Shown here in pieces: positions 1 through 13,334 of a stretch of DNA of 64,000 nucleotides. Position 1 is the first letter of the stretch, and each line of letters opens with the position of its first letter. The stretch lies in NCBI GenBank assembly GCA_900455155.1, contig UGUC01000002.1:434001-498000 (forward strand), read 5' to 3'. Origin of the DNA: Providencia stuartii. GTDB taxonomy: Bacteria > Pseudomonadota > Gammaproteobacteria > Enterobacterales > Enterobacteriaceae. Below the pieces are notes generated by a model, which saw only the letters and a list, made by a program, of their open reading frames with translations, ran no database searches and was not told the DNA's origin. A program made the position numbers and the translations under genes.

Positions 1-380
1 GAACGATAGTCGCCCAGCTACCGGCTGGTTTACCTTTTACCCATACAGGGCCTAGCGCTTGTAGCTTATTTAAGACCATGTTGCGTACTTCTTGGCGTAC
101 AACTTGACCACAACGAAAGCCCACTCGCTCTCTAATAACCGTTAGGAGTGCGCGTAGCACAAATACGGCAAGGAGTAGGATAAAAGGGGTCAGAAGTTGC
201 TCTCGTGGAGTGTGTTCCATAATCAGAGCTTGCAATATTACCGCCAAGAACCACGCTTGTGCGATAATCAGCAGACCACTAACAAACGCCTAATAGCATA
301 GATATACGCAGCCAACGTTTTGCGGATGTACTATGCTGTTTCAACCAACGTACCAATTCAGTCTGTCTTGTTTTATCCAT
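1..380 (-). CDS. cydD: CydD, cysteine/glutathione exporter subunit (5' part, cut by window edge)
   Basis: This is the N-terminal part of CydD, one half of the CydDC heterodimeric ABC exporter. The exporter moves cysteine and glutathione to the periplasm and is needed for cytochrome bd assembly. The reading starts MDKTRQTELVRWLKQ at the ATG ending at 380 and continues with FVSGLLIIAQAWFLA, IRERVGFRCGQ and GKPAGSWAT, which match the family's first membrane segments. The frame breaks near 285-290, where one extra base after the codons for LLG creates a TAG; the frame then resumes. The transmembrane remainder and the ATPase domain lie outside the window. Position downstream of trxB on the same strand agrees with the E. 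coli trxB-cydDC order, here interrupted by a DUF4153 gene. Identity is sure; the frameshift is probably a sequence error. Confidence 0.88.
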
Positions 381-690
381 AATGATCAGTGTGCAGGTAT
401 AGTTTTATATTGAGAGTGTGCCGCTAGCTAAAATAAGCCAATGGATTAAAGCTTAACGGAGTTTTTACCTATCATAGCAGCTTATTCGCGATATGTTGCA
501 TAATAAAAGTGTGTTATTAAAATAGCACAGATGATTGTTATCAATATGTTTTTATAAAGGTAAATGATAATTGTCATCCACGCAAAACTAAAATCAATAA
601 GGTAGTTAAACCTGTTAGAGCGATGTCGGTGAGTTTTACAAGATGTATGGCATTTAGCATACAAGGGATAAGCTGTAGGTTCATAACAAC
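381..690. other. Intergenic region between cydD and the DUF4153 gene
   Basis: This AT-rich spacer separates the start of cydD from the end of the DUF4153 gene. It should contain the cydD promoter, because the hairpin at 691-722 would end upstream transcription. An open frame on the minus strand (482-727) translates into a low-complexity peptide, starts inside the hairpin and has no convincing ribosome site, so it is not called. No confident promoter or operator was recognised. Confidence 0.4.
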
Positions 691-722
691 GAATGGCTTT
701 ACATAAACGAGTAAAGCCATTC
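691..722 (-). terminator. Hairpin after the DUF4153 gene
   Basis: A perfect 12-bp stem, GAATGGCTTTAC paired with GTAAAGCCATTC, encloses an 8-base loop about 15 bases past the stop codon of the DUF4153 gene. There is no T-run on the minus strand, so it may act as a weak or bidirectional terminator or as an RNA-stabilising hairpin. Confidence 0.55.
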
Positions 723-736
723 ATCACGCATAAATA

Positions 737-2411
737 TTATTGCTCTGGTACCACTTGTAGCCATTCTTTAGGCACTAATTTAAATTGACCATTTAATAAT
801 TTATCCCATGCGTTATCTCGCTGTGCCACCGAATCATAATGACTGATTTGGTGATCAATCAATTTCCAATCAGTAATTTGATATTGCCAAATAGTACAGG
901 CTAAAGAATCACTCTTAGGGGAAGCACGGCATATGATAACCTCGTTTTGTCCATCTTGATTGATATCTGCCATAAAACCTAGGCAATGAGGTGGATGATA
1001 ATTATTGATGCAGCTCGATTCGCGTGTTTGGGACCACCAACTTTCCGGCAATTCGGCACTATTTTTTGCGATAATTATGGCCTCTTTGGGGGATTTACTC
1101 ATTTTTTCATTACCAATATCGATATCTGTATAGAGTAGAGCGGTGTAATTGGGATTTAATTTGAGCTTTTCGATAGCTTGTTGGCCTTTGGGCCCGAGTT
1201 CTTTTAAGGCAAAAGCGAGCCGAGGGTTAACGTCAATTTTACCATTTTCGATACTGGCTAATATGCTGTTTGCGGTAATACGGTTAAAATCAGCAATCGG
1301 ACTATTAATCATAAGGATGGCAGCCATTAGCCCTACAATCCCTACTTTGTTTATGGTACCTAAAGATTTTGCCCAAAGCGTTCTTCGGCGAATAATAGCA
1401 AAGCTGTAGGCGAAAATAATGACGGTGAAAAAGAGTGCGATGCTAAAGGCATAGAGGCGAGAGACACTCCAACTGTATTGGTTGACACGCACTAAAATGC
1501 CGTAAAGTGAAAAAAGTGAGAAAAAATTCAATAAAATGATACTAGACAGCGTTAAGGTGTTTAGCCATGTAAAACGTTGGTATTGGTGGTGTCCATTCCC
1601 ATAGGTCAAATTAATTAAAATGATATTTAAAGCCAAGAACCACAGTATTGCGCTAGCCCCCACCTCTAATATCGATAGTTTCATCACAAATGAAAATAAA
1701 AAACCACCGACAAATATGGCAGCAATAAGATGGAGTATTATCAGGAAAAAGCGGGCGATATAATGGATAAATTGGCTAAAGCGAAACTCAAATATTGAGC
1801 GTAAAAAAAACCAGCCCAATATTAAATCCTAAAGTGAAACCTGAATATAAAGTAAAATTGTTATCAATAAGCTGACTAAGAGTAGAGAGATTGACAATCG
1901 TAAATAAAAAACTGGCGAGATAAAGTAAAATAACCAGAAGCCCACCAATGACGGTGGCAATAATCATTAATAGCGTATTTTTAATATAAAAATCGAGTAA
2001 GTGGCTATAATCAATATGCCATCTACCCACTAACTGACGTGTCTGCAACCAAGGTAGCAAAAAGAAAAAAAGAACAATTAAGGTAGCAAAGGCAGTAAAT
2101 TGAGGTTGACTGTAACTTAATTCTAAGTTCTTTGCATCCCATAGCGTGATCCAGACTGTTAATACAGCAATGATCAAGATATTAGTATAGAAAATAGCTG
2201 ATTTGGCATTCGTAATTAAGTAACTGACAGCAGAAGGTACAAAAATTGCGACCATAAAAGGAAGATAGGTATATGGGGCGCTTAAATTATAGATGAACGA
2301 GAATGAAGAGTCTGTTGACAATACAATCAAGGTCGATTGGATAATAGCAAGTAGAGCGACAAAAAGGTAGGCATAGCGGCTGATAGCTTCTCGTTGTATT
2401 TGTTGACCCAT
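737..2411 (-). CDS. DUF4153 domain multi-pass membrane protein (frameshifted)
   Basis: Two adjoining fragments read as one protein of about 560 residues. The N-terminal fragment starts MGQQIQREAISRYAYLFVAL and runs from 2411 to about 1800. The C-terminal fragment continues LRSIFEFRFSQFIHYIARF. They break in an A-run near 1801-1808 (T-run on the coding strand), so one inserted or lost base explains the split. The protein has roughly ten or more hydrophobic segments followed by a soluble C-terminal tail of about 170 residues containing the Cys-bearing stretch ESSCINNYHPPHCLGF. This arrangement resembles DUF4153 membrane proteins of unknown function. It sits between trxB and cydD, where E. coli has no gene. 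A hairpin at 691-722 follows. The family call is from overall character and is moderately sure; the function is unknown. Confidence 0.6.
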
Positions 2412-2535
2412 AATATTTCCTAGCGCGAATTGTCAAAAATAATGTATCAATAATTTGATTATTGTAGATTGATGGAGGAAACTCCCCTATGAACTTACTC
2501 TGAAAAAAAAGGAACTTATCCTATAAAGAGGGGGC

Positions 2536-2561
2536 AAAAAAGGCACCTATTTGAGGTGCCT
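2536..2561 (-). terminator. Rho-independent terminator of trxB
   Basis: AGGCACCT and AGGTGCCT form an 8-bp stem with a 5-base loop, followed on the minus strand by a run of five or six T. It lies about 30 bases past the trxB stop codon and separates trxB from the DUF4153 gene. Confidence 0.8.
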
Positions 2562-2588
2562 AAAATGATCAGGATGGATGTGGTTATA

Positions 2589-4094
<1,506 letters not shown>

Positions 4095-4589
4095 ATGATT
4101 GATAATAAAAAGCGTCCAGGAAAAGACCTTGACCGTATTGATAGGAATATACTTAACGAACTACAGAAAGATGGGCGTATCTCAAACGTAGAACTGTCTA
4201 AGCGTGTTGGTTTGTCACCAACGCCATGTTTGGAGCGTGTGCGTCGTCTGGAAAGACAAGGGTTTATTTCTGGCTATACAGCACTTTTGAATCCTCACTA
4301 CTTAGATGCTTCACTCTTGGTGTTCGTTGAAATTACACTAAACCGTGGTGCACCAGATGTGTTTGAGCAATTCAACACAGCGGTTCAAAAGCTTGAAGAG
4401 ATCCAAGAATGTCACTTAGTTTCTGGTGATTTCGATTATCTGTTGAAAACGCGTGTGCCAGATATGTCCGCTTACCGTAAACTGCTTGGTGAGACTCTTC
4501 TACGTCTACCGGGTGTGAACGATACTCGTACGTACGTCGTTATGGAAGAAGTGAAGCAAAGTAACCGCTTGGTTATTAAAACACGCTAA
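4095..4589 (+). CDS. lrp: Leucine-responsive regulatory protein Lrp
   Basis: Lrp is a global feast/famine regulator controlling amino-acid synthesis, catabolism, transport and fimbriae in response to leucine. It binds and wraps DNA as octamers or hexadecamers. The product is 164 residues and differs from E. coli Lrp by only a few residues, mostly at the N-terminus. The helix-turn-helix spans about residues 30-55 (NVELSKRVGLSPTPCLERV). The ligand-binding RAM domain fills the C-terminal half. The frame is intact. A hairpin terminator follows at 4648. ftsK lies downstream on the same strand, as in E. coli. Confidence 0.98.
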   Translation: MIDNKKRPGKDLDRIDRNILNELQKDGRISNVELSKRVGLSPTPCLERVRRLERQGFISGYTALLNPHYLDASLLVFVEITLNRGAPDVFEQFNTAVQKLEEIQECHLVSGDFDYLLKTRVPDMSAYRKLLGETLLRLPGVNDTRTYVVMEEVKQSNRLVIKTR

Positions 4590-4647
4590 TAGGCTTGTAT
4601 AGTCTCATTTCTGCACAACATCATTTATGGTTGTCGCACTGCAGTTT

Positions 4648-4680
4648 CAACGCTGAGTTTACTCAGCGTTGTTCCGTTTT
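4648..4680 (+). terminator. Rho-independent terminator of lrp
   Basis: An 11-bp stem, CAACGCTGAGT paired with ACTCAGCGTTG, has a 2-base spacer and is followed by TTCCGTTTT. It lies about 60 bases after the lrp stop codon. Confidence 0.85.
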
Positions 4681-5044
4681 AGAGGCCAATATTTTATCTC
4701 TCTTAGCGCTTTTTTGACTCTGTTTCCGATTAAAGGCACAGCGTCGATATGATTTTTTTCTGAAAATAGGCTAAATAGCTGTAACTCTTCGTTTTAATCT
4801 ATTGATATTAAAGCCATAAATAATTAAGATTTTTAACGTAAAATAGAAATTGAATCCTCAACTGTAAGATGAAATACTGCATCTTGCTGTGTCTACAGTC
4901 GTTTAGTTTGCCTGAGAGGCAACAAGTCACGCACAAGAAGGTGATTGGTGTTAGAATGGCTTTCAATATGTGCTTATCATCATTGCGAATTCAAGTGAGT
5001 TCGTTTCGGCATGGGTGACATCATCAGTCAGTAAAGAAACAGTA
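4681..5044 (+). promoter_or_regulatory. Region upstream of ftsK
   Basis: This non-coding stretch lies between the lrp terminator and ftsK. It contains a small hairpin, TTGCCT-GAG-AGGCAA, at 4908-4922. In E. coli the ftsK upstream region carries a LexA-controlled promoter. No good CTGT-N8-ACAG LexA box was found here by eye. An upstream in-frame extension of the ftsK frame to 4970 has no homology to FtsK and is not used. Confidence 0.35.
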
Positions 5045-8000
5045 ATGAGCCAAGAATATACAGAAGACAAACACGTTCGATTAAAAAAACTCAGTAGTGG
5101 AAGACGGCTACTCGAAGTCATTTTGCTTGCCATTTGTTTAAGTGCCATTTTCTTAATGGTGGCATTAATGAGTTTCAATCCTTCAGATCCAAGCTGGTCG
5201 CAAACCACATGGAATGCACCGGTTAAAAATTTGGGGGGAAGTGTTGGCTCTTGGAGTGCGGATATTCTCTTTTCGGCTTTTGGGATTTTAGCATTTGCAA
5301 TTCCACCTCTACTGCTACTCGGTTGTTGGGCGATTTACCATTATGAAAGCCAACGTCGTTATATTGACTTCTTTTCGTTGTCATTGCGCTTAATTGGTGG
5401 GGTTAGCGCTGATCCTCTCATCATGCGGTCTTGCTGCGCTTAACTTTGACGACTTACCGAATTTTGCGTCCGGTGGGGTGATTGGCAGTGTGTTTAGTAA
5501 TGCGATCATGCCATGGTTTAATTCTTTAGGTGCAACACTGGCATTGCTCTTTTTATGGGCAATTAGCTTTACACTGTTTACGGGCTGGTCATGGTTGACG
5601 ATTGCCGAAAAAATTGGTGCGGCGGTATTAATTCCTATCACATTAATGACTAATCGTGCGCGCGGCGATGATTATGATGCGTATGATGTTGAAGAAACAG
5701 AAGATGCGTTACAGCGGGCGCAGGAGGCAGAGCGCCAAGCGATTGATAATGTAGACAGTGACGATGTTTTGTTCTCCGCTCCCTCAATTAGTGAATTAGC
5801 CGCAGTAGAAACCGAAGAGGTTCAACCCACAGAAGAAGCGGCTCCTTTGGCTGCCAATCAACCTATTTGATGAAGTTGAAGAACCCCTTGCGTTTTCAGC
5901 TTCTGAGCCGCAAGAAGCTTATCATTTTGAAGTGCCGGATGATTATCAACCTGTTGTATATGATAGGGATTTCCAATTCAAAACCAGTGAGCCTCCAGGC
6001 ACAAGTCGCGGAGCCAACAGGCTACCAACCTGAAAGCCATAATGTATCTCCAGAGAATGGTGTGGTTAACCAACCTGCCAATCATCATACACATGAGCGT
6101 TGGGGGGCAGAGGCACAACCTGCTGCAACGACACCGACAGAACATACTGATAATCCATCATTAGCAAACCCAACAGGGCAGCAAAATGTATCGATGCCAG
6201 CTTCTTCTATCAGTGAGGCGGTTTCACAGGCAAGTGGGCGATCAGTAACAGATAGGCTAGCCGATCCCGCTGCATTGGCAGCCGCTGGTATTTCCGTTGC
6301 GGCTCTTGAGCGCCACGCTCAGGTTAAACAAAATATGGAGCCTGAATTGCCTCGCCCAAATCCTGTTCGGTTACCAACCCGTCGGGAGCTATATGGCATT
6401 CGCATTCCTTCTCAACGTGATGCTGAACTTCAGCGCCGTAAAGAAGAAGCTTTGCAACGTGAGCAGATTTATCAACAATGGTCTGCTGCGTCAGAGAATG
6501 AACCACAACAAGATGAAGAACAAGAAAAATAGGCTCCGTGAGCAATTTTTGCCAGCAACAGCGCGAACGGTACGGCAGTGATATTGAGCATCATGATGAG
6601 ACTGAGTCACCAATATCTCATCAGGCTGAAGTGACGCCAACGCCAGAAAAAGTGGTTCATTATACTCACCTGAAATAGAGCATCGTTGGTCTTCTGCGCC
6701 CGCTTCTGTTGAACAAACTGAGCAAAATACTCATCACTTTAGCCAGTCTAAAAATACCTTCTCAGCGCAAGATGATGATGAGAATGCGGGTTATAAAGTT
6801 GAACCTAAATTCGATCTGAGTGAACATATTTCGGTATTAGATGAATTTTCGCCAGTTAATGATTTGGTTAATGAAGAGCCTGCAGATCCTTTATTTATGC
6901 CGTCATTTAGTGCAACGAGCGTGGAGAATACAAACAATACACCTCAAGTGAATGAGGTGACAAAACATGTCGCTCCAACACCGGATATCTCTGCTAATCA
7001 GTCGCACACTTTTGCTCCGCTGCAACAACCCGCAACAGCAGCAGCAACAACCACAACAGCAGCAGCAACAACCACAACCACAACAACCGGAGCCGCAGCA
7101 AGACAGCCTGTTCCATCCGTTCTTGGTACGCAATGATCAACCATTGCCAAAACCAACGACGCCTATGCCTTCTTTGGATTTGTTAACTACGCCACCAACG
7201 CAAGAAGAGCCTGTTGACATGTTTAAATTAGAGCAGACAGCACGGTTGATTGAAGCTCGCTTAAATGACTATCGGGTGAAAGCGGAAGTGGTCGGCTTCT
7301 CTCCGGGGCCGGTGATCACTCGATTCGAGCTAGATTTGGCACCGGGGGTAAAAGCGGCGCGGATCTCCACTTTATCGAGAGACCTTGCCCGTTCACTTTC
7401 TACCACGGCGGTGAGGGTTGTTGAAGTGATCCCCGGCAAGCCATATGTGGGGCTTGAATTACCGAACGAAAAACGCCAAACAGTCTATTTAAGAGAAGTA
7501 CTGGACTGTGACGAATTTAGGCATAGTGCATCACCGTTAACAATGGTGTTGGGTAAAGATATCGAAGGCGATCCGGTTATTGCGGATTTGGCGAAAATGC
7601 CACACTTACTCGTTGCGGGGACAACAGGCTCAGGTAAATCGGTAGGGGTCAACGCGATGATCCTCAGTATTTTGTATAAATCGAAACCTGAAGATGTCCG
7701 TTTTATCATGATCGACCCGAAAATGTTGGAACTGTCTATTTATGAAGGCATTCCACATTTGCTGACAGAAGTCGTGACTGACATGAAAGATGCTGCTAAC
7801 GCATTGCGTTGGTGCGTCAATGAAATGGAACGTCGCTATCGCTTAATGTCGGCGCTTGGCGTACGTAATCTTGCTGGCTACAACGATAAAATTAAAGCTG
7901 CCGAAGAGATGGGGCGACCTATTCCTGACCCACACTGGAAACCGAGTGACAGCATGGAAACTGAGCATCCAATGCTGAAAAAAGAACCCTATATTGTCGT

Positions 8001-8642
8001 CATGGTTGATGAATTTGCTGACTTGATGATGACGGCAGGGAAAAAAGTTGAAGAGTTGATTGCTCGCCTAGCGCAAAAAGCACGTGCAAGCAGGTATCCA
8101 CCTCAGTATTGGCAACTCAGCGCCCGTCAGTGGATATCATTACAGGTTTAATTAAAGCAAACATACCTACGCGTATTGCCTTTACAGTATCAAGTAAAAT
8201 TGACTCTCGGACTATCCTCGATCAAGGTGGCGCAGAGTCATTATTGGGAATGGGGGATATGCTGTATTTACCACCTAACTCATCGATTCCTGTTCGTGTC
8301 CATGGGGCATTTGTCCGTGACCAAGAAGTGCACGCGGTGGTGAATGATTGGAAAGCCCGCGGTCGCCCAGAATATATTGATAGCATTACCAAATGCAGCG
8401 ATGAAAATGAAGGGGGCGGTTATGATAGCGCAGAGGAAGAGTTGGATCCTCTGTTTGATCAAGCCGTCGAGTTTGTTGTAGAGAAACAACGCGTTTCTAT
8501 TTCAGGTGTTCAACGTCAGTTCCGCATTGGTTATAACCGCGCTGCGCGAATTGTTGAGCAAATGGAAACGCAAGGGATTGTCAGTGAGCCGGGACATAAT
8601 GGAAATCGCGAAGTGCTTTCCCCACGGCAAGCTGATTACTAA
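5045..8642 (+). CDS. ftsK: DNA translocase FtsK (multiply frameshifted)
   Basis: FtsK is the septal DNA translocase that clears DNA from the closing division plane, delivers dif sites and activates XerCD. The start MSQEYTEDK, followed by LSSGRRLLE, matches the family N-terminus. Four membrane segments follow to about base 5640, then a long acidic, Gln/Pro-rich linker to about 7130, then the motor. The motor shows Walker [11 protein letters not shown] (about 7616-7645), Walker B-region [12 protein letters not shown], and the C-terminal winged-helix gamma domain [20 protein letters not shown]. Frame breaks occur near 5399 (G-run), 5866, 5990, 6535, 6675, 7020, 8088 and 8103. The last two are single extra bases in the conserved ARAAGIHLVLATQRP stretch. 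Because FtsK is essential and each frame resumes exactly, these look like sequence errors. The true linker length cannot be fixed. Confidence 0.92.
7033..7074 (+). repeat. 21-bp direct repeat in the FtsK linker
   Basis: Two perfect tandem copies of a 21-bp CAA/CAG/CCA-rich unit encode glutamine-rich heptads ending in proline, followed by further CAACCA units to about 7090. This is the Q/P-rich linker of FtsK, a part that varies freely in length among enterics. The reading frame giving poly-Gln, rather than poly-Thr/Ala, leads directly into the conserved motor. Confidence 0.8.
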
Positions 8643-8719
8643 CCTTGTTGTCGATGAGTTGCGAGAGCAATAATAAAGGCATAGCGCCTATTAAGGTATC
8701 AATAAAAGGTCTTTGTTCG

Positions 8720-9341
8720 ATGAAAAAAATGATGTTATTGGGGGCGTTGGCCCTAAGTTTACATATCGGCTCAGTACTGGCAGATGCCAGCCAAGACCTT
8801 CAGGATCGCCTGAATAAGGTCAATAGCTTCCACGCTAGCTTCTCTCAAAAAGTCACCAGCCCAGAAGGTGACCTCGTACAAGAAGGTGTGGGGGAATTAT
8901 GGCTTCAGCGCCCTAATTTATTCAATTGGAATATGACGTCACCTGATGAAAGTGTTTTAGTGTCTGATGGCAAAAATTTATGGTTTTATAACCCGTTTGT
9001 TGAGCAAGTCACTGTCACTAACTTAGCGGATGCGACTCAAGATACCCCATTTTTATTGATTACACGTAATAACCCAAGAGATTGGAAACAGTACTCTATT
9101 ATTCAGCAAGGTAATACATTCGACTTAAAACCCAAGTTGAGTAATGGCACATTAAAACGTTTTTCAATTACGGTTTCTCCAGAAGGCACCATTGAGAAGT
9201 TTTCAGCCGTTGAGCAAGATGGGCAAACAAGTGCTTACCAATTGAAAGAACAAAAAAAATGGTAATGTCGATAAGCGTAAGTTTACATTCACTGTGCCGG
9301 AAGGGGTCACATTGGATGACCAACGCTCAGGTGGTAAATAA
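8720..9341 (+). CDS. lolA: Outer-membrane lipoprotein carrier LolA (frameshifted near C-terminus)
   Basis: LolA is the periplasmic chaperone that takes lipoproteins from LolCDE and hands them to LolB at the outer membrane. The start at 8720 gives [21 protein letters not shown] as a Sec signal peptide, cleaved before DASQDLQ. The frame open from 8645 is not used because it adds 25 unrelated residues. Conserved stretches are [33 protein letters not shown] and FSAVEQD. One extra A in the A-run at 9249-9256 causes an early stop; correcting it restores [17 protein letters not shown] and a normal end at 9341. It lies between ftsK and rarA as in E. coli. LolA is essential, so an intact gene is expected. 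Confidence 0.93.
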
Positions 9342-9350
9342 GAGGAAATA

Positions 9351-10696
9351 GTGGGCAACCTATCACTCGATTTTTCACAAAATGAATTTCAACCTCTGGC
9401 AGCGCGTATGCGCCCAGAGGTTCTTGAACAGTATATAGGCCAAAAACATTTGCTTGCTGAAGGTAAACCATTACCCAGAGCAATAAAAGCAGGTCATTTA
9501 CATTCAATGATTTTGTGGGGGCCGCCAGGAACAGGCAAAAACCACATTAGCCGAAATTATTGGTCACTATGCACAGGCAGATATTGAACGTATTTCTGCC
9601 GTTACGTCCGGTATTAAAGAGATCCGTGAAGCGATAGAGAAAGCTCGCCAAAATCGAGATGCGGGTCGTAGGACTATTTTATTTGTTGATGAAGTGCATC
9701 GTTTTAATAAAAGTCAGCAAGATGCGTTTTTACCACACATTGAAGATGGCACCATTACTTTTATCGGCGCAACCACAGAAAATCCTTCGTTTGAACTCAA
9801 TTCCGCATTATTGTCGCGTGCACGGGTCTATCTACTGAAATCTTTAACGGTAAGCGATATTGAAGATGTGTTGCAGCAAGCCATGGAGGATCCCAAGCGA
9901 GGCTTAGGCGGGCAAAATGTGATTTTACCCGATACCACTCGTCAATTAATTGCCGAGTTGGTTAATGGTGATGCCCGTCGCTCCCTCAATCTTTTAGAGA
10001 TGATGGCGGATATGGCGGAAACCGATAGCCATGGTCAGCGTATTTTAACGGCTGAATTACTAAAAGAAGTCAGCGGTGAACGTACAGGCGCGCTTTGATA
10101 ATAAAGGTGATCGTTATTACGATTTAATCTCTGCCTTGCATAAATCAGTACGAGGCTCGGCTCCCGATGCCGCTTTATATTGGTATGCGCGGATTATTAC
10201 CGCAGGTGGTGATCCACTTTATGTGGCTCGGCGCTTGCTGGCTATCGCATCTGAAGATGTAGGGAATGCCGACCCGCGAGCGATGCAGGTCGCTATTTCC
10301 GCATGGGATTGCTTCACTCGGGTTGGTCCTGCGGAAGGTGAGCGTGCGATTGCTCAAGCTATTGTTTACTTGGCATGTGCACCAAAAAGTAATGCAGTTT
10401 ACACGGCTTATAAAGCCGCGTTAGCGGATGCGCAAATGCAGCCTGATTATGATGTACCTGCCCATTTACGTAATGCACCGACAAAACTGTTGAAAGAATT
10501 AGGGGCGGGGAAAGAGTATCGCTATGCTCATGACGAAGAAAATGCTTATGCAGCCGGTGAGGGTTTATTTCCCACCTGAAATGCAACATACCCAATATTA
10601 CCACCCAACGAATCGTGGTTTAGAAGCGAAAATAGCAGAAAAATTAAACTGGTTAGCGCAACAGGATCAAAATAGCCCACAAAACGCTATCGCTAA
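9351..10696 (+). CDS. rarA: Replication-associated recombination protein RarA (frameshifted)
   Basis: RarA (MgsA) is an AAA+ ATPase related to clamp-loader subunits that acts at stalled replication forks. The probable start is GTG at 9351, giving [22 protein letters not shown] and preceded by an AGAGGAAAT ribosome site. The Walker A region GPPGTGK is broken by one extra A near 9540. [15 protein letters not shown] (Walker B) and [21 protein letters not shown] (sensor 1) follow. Other breaks are one extra A near 10085, one extra G near 10566 and a lost A near 10685. The last correction ends the protein in KRYR, as in E. coli. The corrected length is about 447 residues. The start lies only 9 bases after lolA, so the two probably share a transcript. 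Confidence 0.9.
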
Positions 10697-10849
10697 TGTG
10701 GGCAATGCGGTTAAGGTTATAAGAAATATTTTTTATAAAATTATTTAGGTCGCCTTCACAATAGGCGGCTTGATGGTGGTAACGAGTATAATGCCGGAAT
10801 GTGTTATACTCCCTTTCAATATTGGACTAACAATAATCACAGGATAAGC

Positions 10850-12147
<1,298 letters not shown>

Positions 12148-12171
12148 TCAAGTTAAATTAACTAAAACAGA

Positions 12172-12202
12172 AAACGCCACTTATTAGTGGCGTTTTTTTT
12201 TT
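12172..12202 (+). terminator. Rho-independent terminator of serS
   Basis: AAACGCCACT and AGTGGCGTTT form a 10-bp stem with a TATT loop, followed by a long T-run to 12202. It starts 25 bases after the serS stop. Confidence 0.93.
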
Positions 12203-12228
12203 ACAACCCACTGATACGTTGCTGGTTA

Positions 12229-12708
12229 TTATGCTTCACTATTAACGGTTGTTACAGGATAAGAAACTAAGGGTTTGATCTCTTTAAGCACGAACATACT
12301 TTGCATTTCTTTAATACCAGGAAGCCGTCGGATCACAGACATCGCGAAATCGGCATAGGAATCTAAATCATGGGAAACCACTTGCAATAAAAAGTCGGCA
12401 TCTCCCCCGATGCTGTAGCATGAAACAACATTTTCTAACTCACTGACTTCTTGTTCAAATTTCTTTGCTTCCGTTTCACTATGGCTGTCGATAGTGACAC
12501 GCACAAAAACCATAACACCTAAACCAATTTTTTTGCGGTTAAGAATAGCTCGATAGCCTTGGATCACATCATCGTCTTCTAATTTACGGACGCGTCGCCA
12601 GCAAGGGGATGCTGACATACCGACTTTATCAGCGAGTACTTGATTTGTAATACGTGCATCGTCTTGAAGGAGTTTAAGAATCTTGATTTCTGTCTTATCT
12701 ATTGCCAT
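12229..12708 (-). CDS. Lrp/AsnC family transcriptional regulator
   Basis: This is a 159-residue transcription factor with an N-terminal helix-turn-helix (about residues 20-45, TNQVLADKVGMSASPCWRRV) and a C-terminal RAM ligand-binding domain (from about residue 65, GLGVMVFVRVTIDSH, to SMFVLKEIKPL). It is clearly not Lrp itself, which is at 4095. It is transcribed divergently from a DUF2000 gene and a LysE-type exporter, with 167 bases between. Divergent Lrp/AsnC regulators beside LysE-family exporters commonly control export of an amino acid. By inference, this protein senses the exporter's substrate, but the substrate cannot be read from sequence. The frame is intact. Confidence 0.88.
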   Translation of the reverse strand: MAIDKTEIKILKLLQDDARITNQVLADKVGMSASPCWRRVRKLEDDDVIQGYRAILNRKKIGLGVMVFVRVTIDSHSETEAKKFEQEVSELENVVSCYSIGGDADFLLQVVSHDLDSYADFAMSVIRRLPGIKEMQSMFVLKEIKPLVSYPVTTVNSEA

Positions 12709-12875
12709 AGCGGGTATTTCCTTTCGGAATATGTTTATACATAGGTAATTTTTTTCTTTTGGCTACTTTACTACAGATAAGATAGGCAGCAAATTTCTAT
12801 TTATTGATGACATAATTGTTACAGTTCACGACCAGAAGAACCTTATGTTATCAAAAATTATGAAAAGGGGATTTT

Positions 12876-13298
12876 ATGCAATTTGATGCATCTATTCATC
12901 GTTGTGCCATCATCGTCAATCAAGATCTAGCATTAGGGCTTGCTATGAATGCTGCAAGTATCATTGGTGTAGGGATAGGCAACAAAATTACCCAATTAAT
13001 AGGGAATGATTTAATGAGTGCAGATAATATTTATTATCCTGGGGTCATCAGTGCATCATTACCTATATTAAAAAGCTCGCCTGAGCGAATAAAGCAAATT
13101 CAAAAAGAAATAGCAGAGCATGAAGATATTTATATATTACCTTTTAGTTTAATTGCTCAGTCTTGTAAAAGTTATGATGACTACACTCAAAAATTAACTA
13201 ACACTCTAGATCAAGAAATTCAATTAGCAGCTATTGGTTTGGTAGGGAATAAAAATAGCATCAATAAATTAACTGGTAATTTATCATTATTTAAATAA
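12876..13298 (+). CDS. DUF2000 family protein
   Basis: This is a 140-residue soluble protein with no signal peptide. The N-terminal pattern HRCAIIVNQDLALGLAMNAASIIGVGIGN fits DUF2000 proteins, small alpha/beta proteins whose role is not established. It lies divergent to the Lrp/AsnC regulator and 36 bases before the LysE-type exporter, so the three genes look like one functional unit. A ribosome site AAAGGGG precedes the ATG. The frame is intact. The family call rests on the N-terminal pattern and length; a role linked to the exported amino acid is only a guess from context. Confidence 0.75.
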   Translation: MQFDASIHRCAIIVNQDLALGLAMNAASIIGVGIGNKITQLIGNDLMSADNIYYPGVISASLPILKSSPERIKQIQKEIAEHEDIYILPFSLIAQSCKSYDDYTQKLTNTLDQEIQLAAIGLVGNKNSINKLTGNLSLFK

Positions 13299-13334
13299 GC
13301 GTTATATCTCGCCATTCTACTGTAGGTTAATCAT

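Noticed and set aside
540..580. Fur-box-like AT-rich repeats upstream of cydD
   Set aside because: Half-sites such as TGATAAT and TTATCA occur but do not form a proper 7-1-7 or 19-base Fur box.
482..727. 81-codon minus-strand frame between cydD and the DUF4153 gene
   Set aside because: Low-complexity translation, start inside a terminator-like hairpin, no ribosome site and no recognised domain.
6903..7133. Minus-strand frame rich in Cys and Gly
   Set aside because: It is the antisense of the CAA/CAG repeats in ftsK; the cysteine runs are a by-product of the repeat codons.
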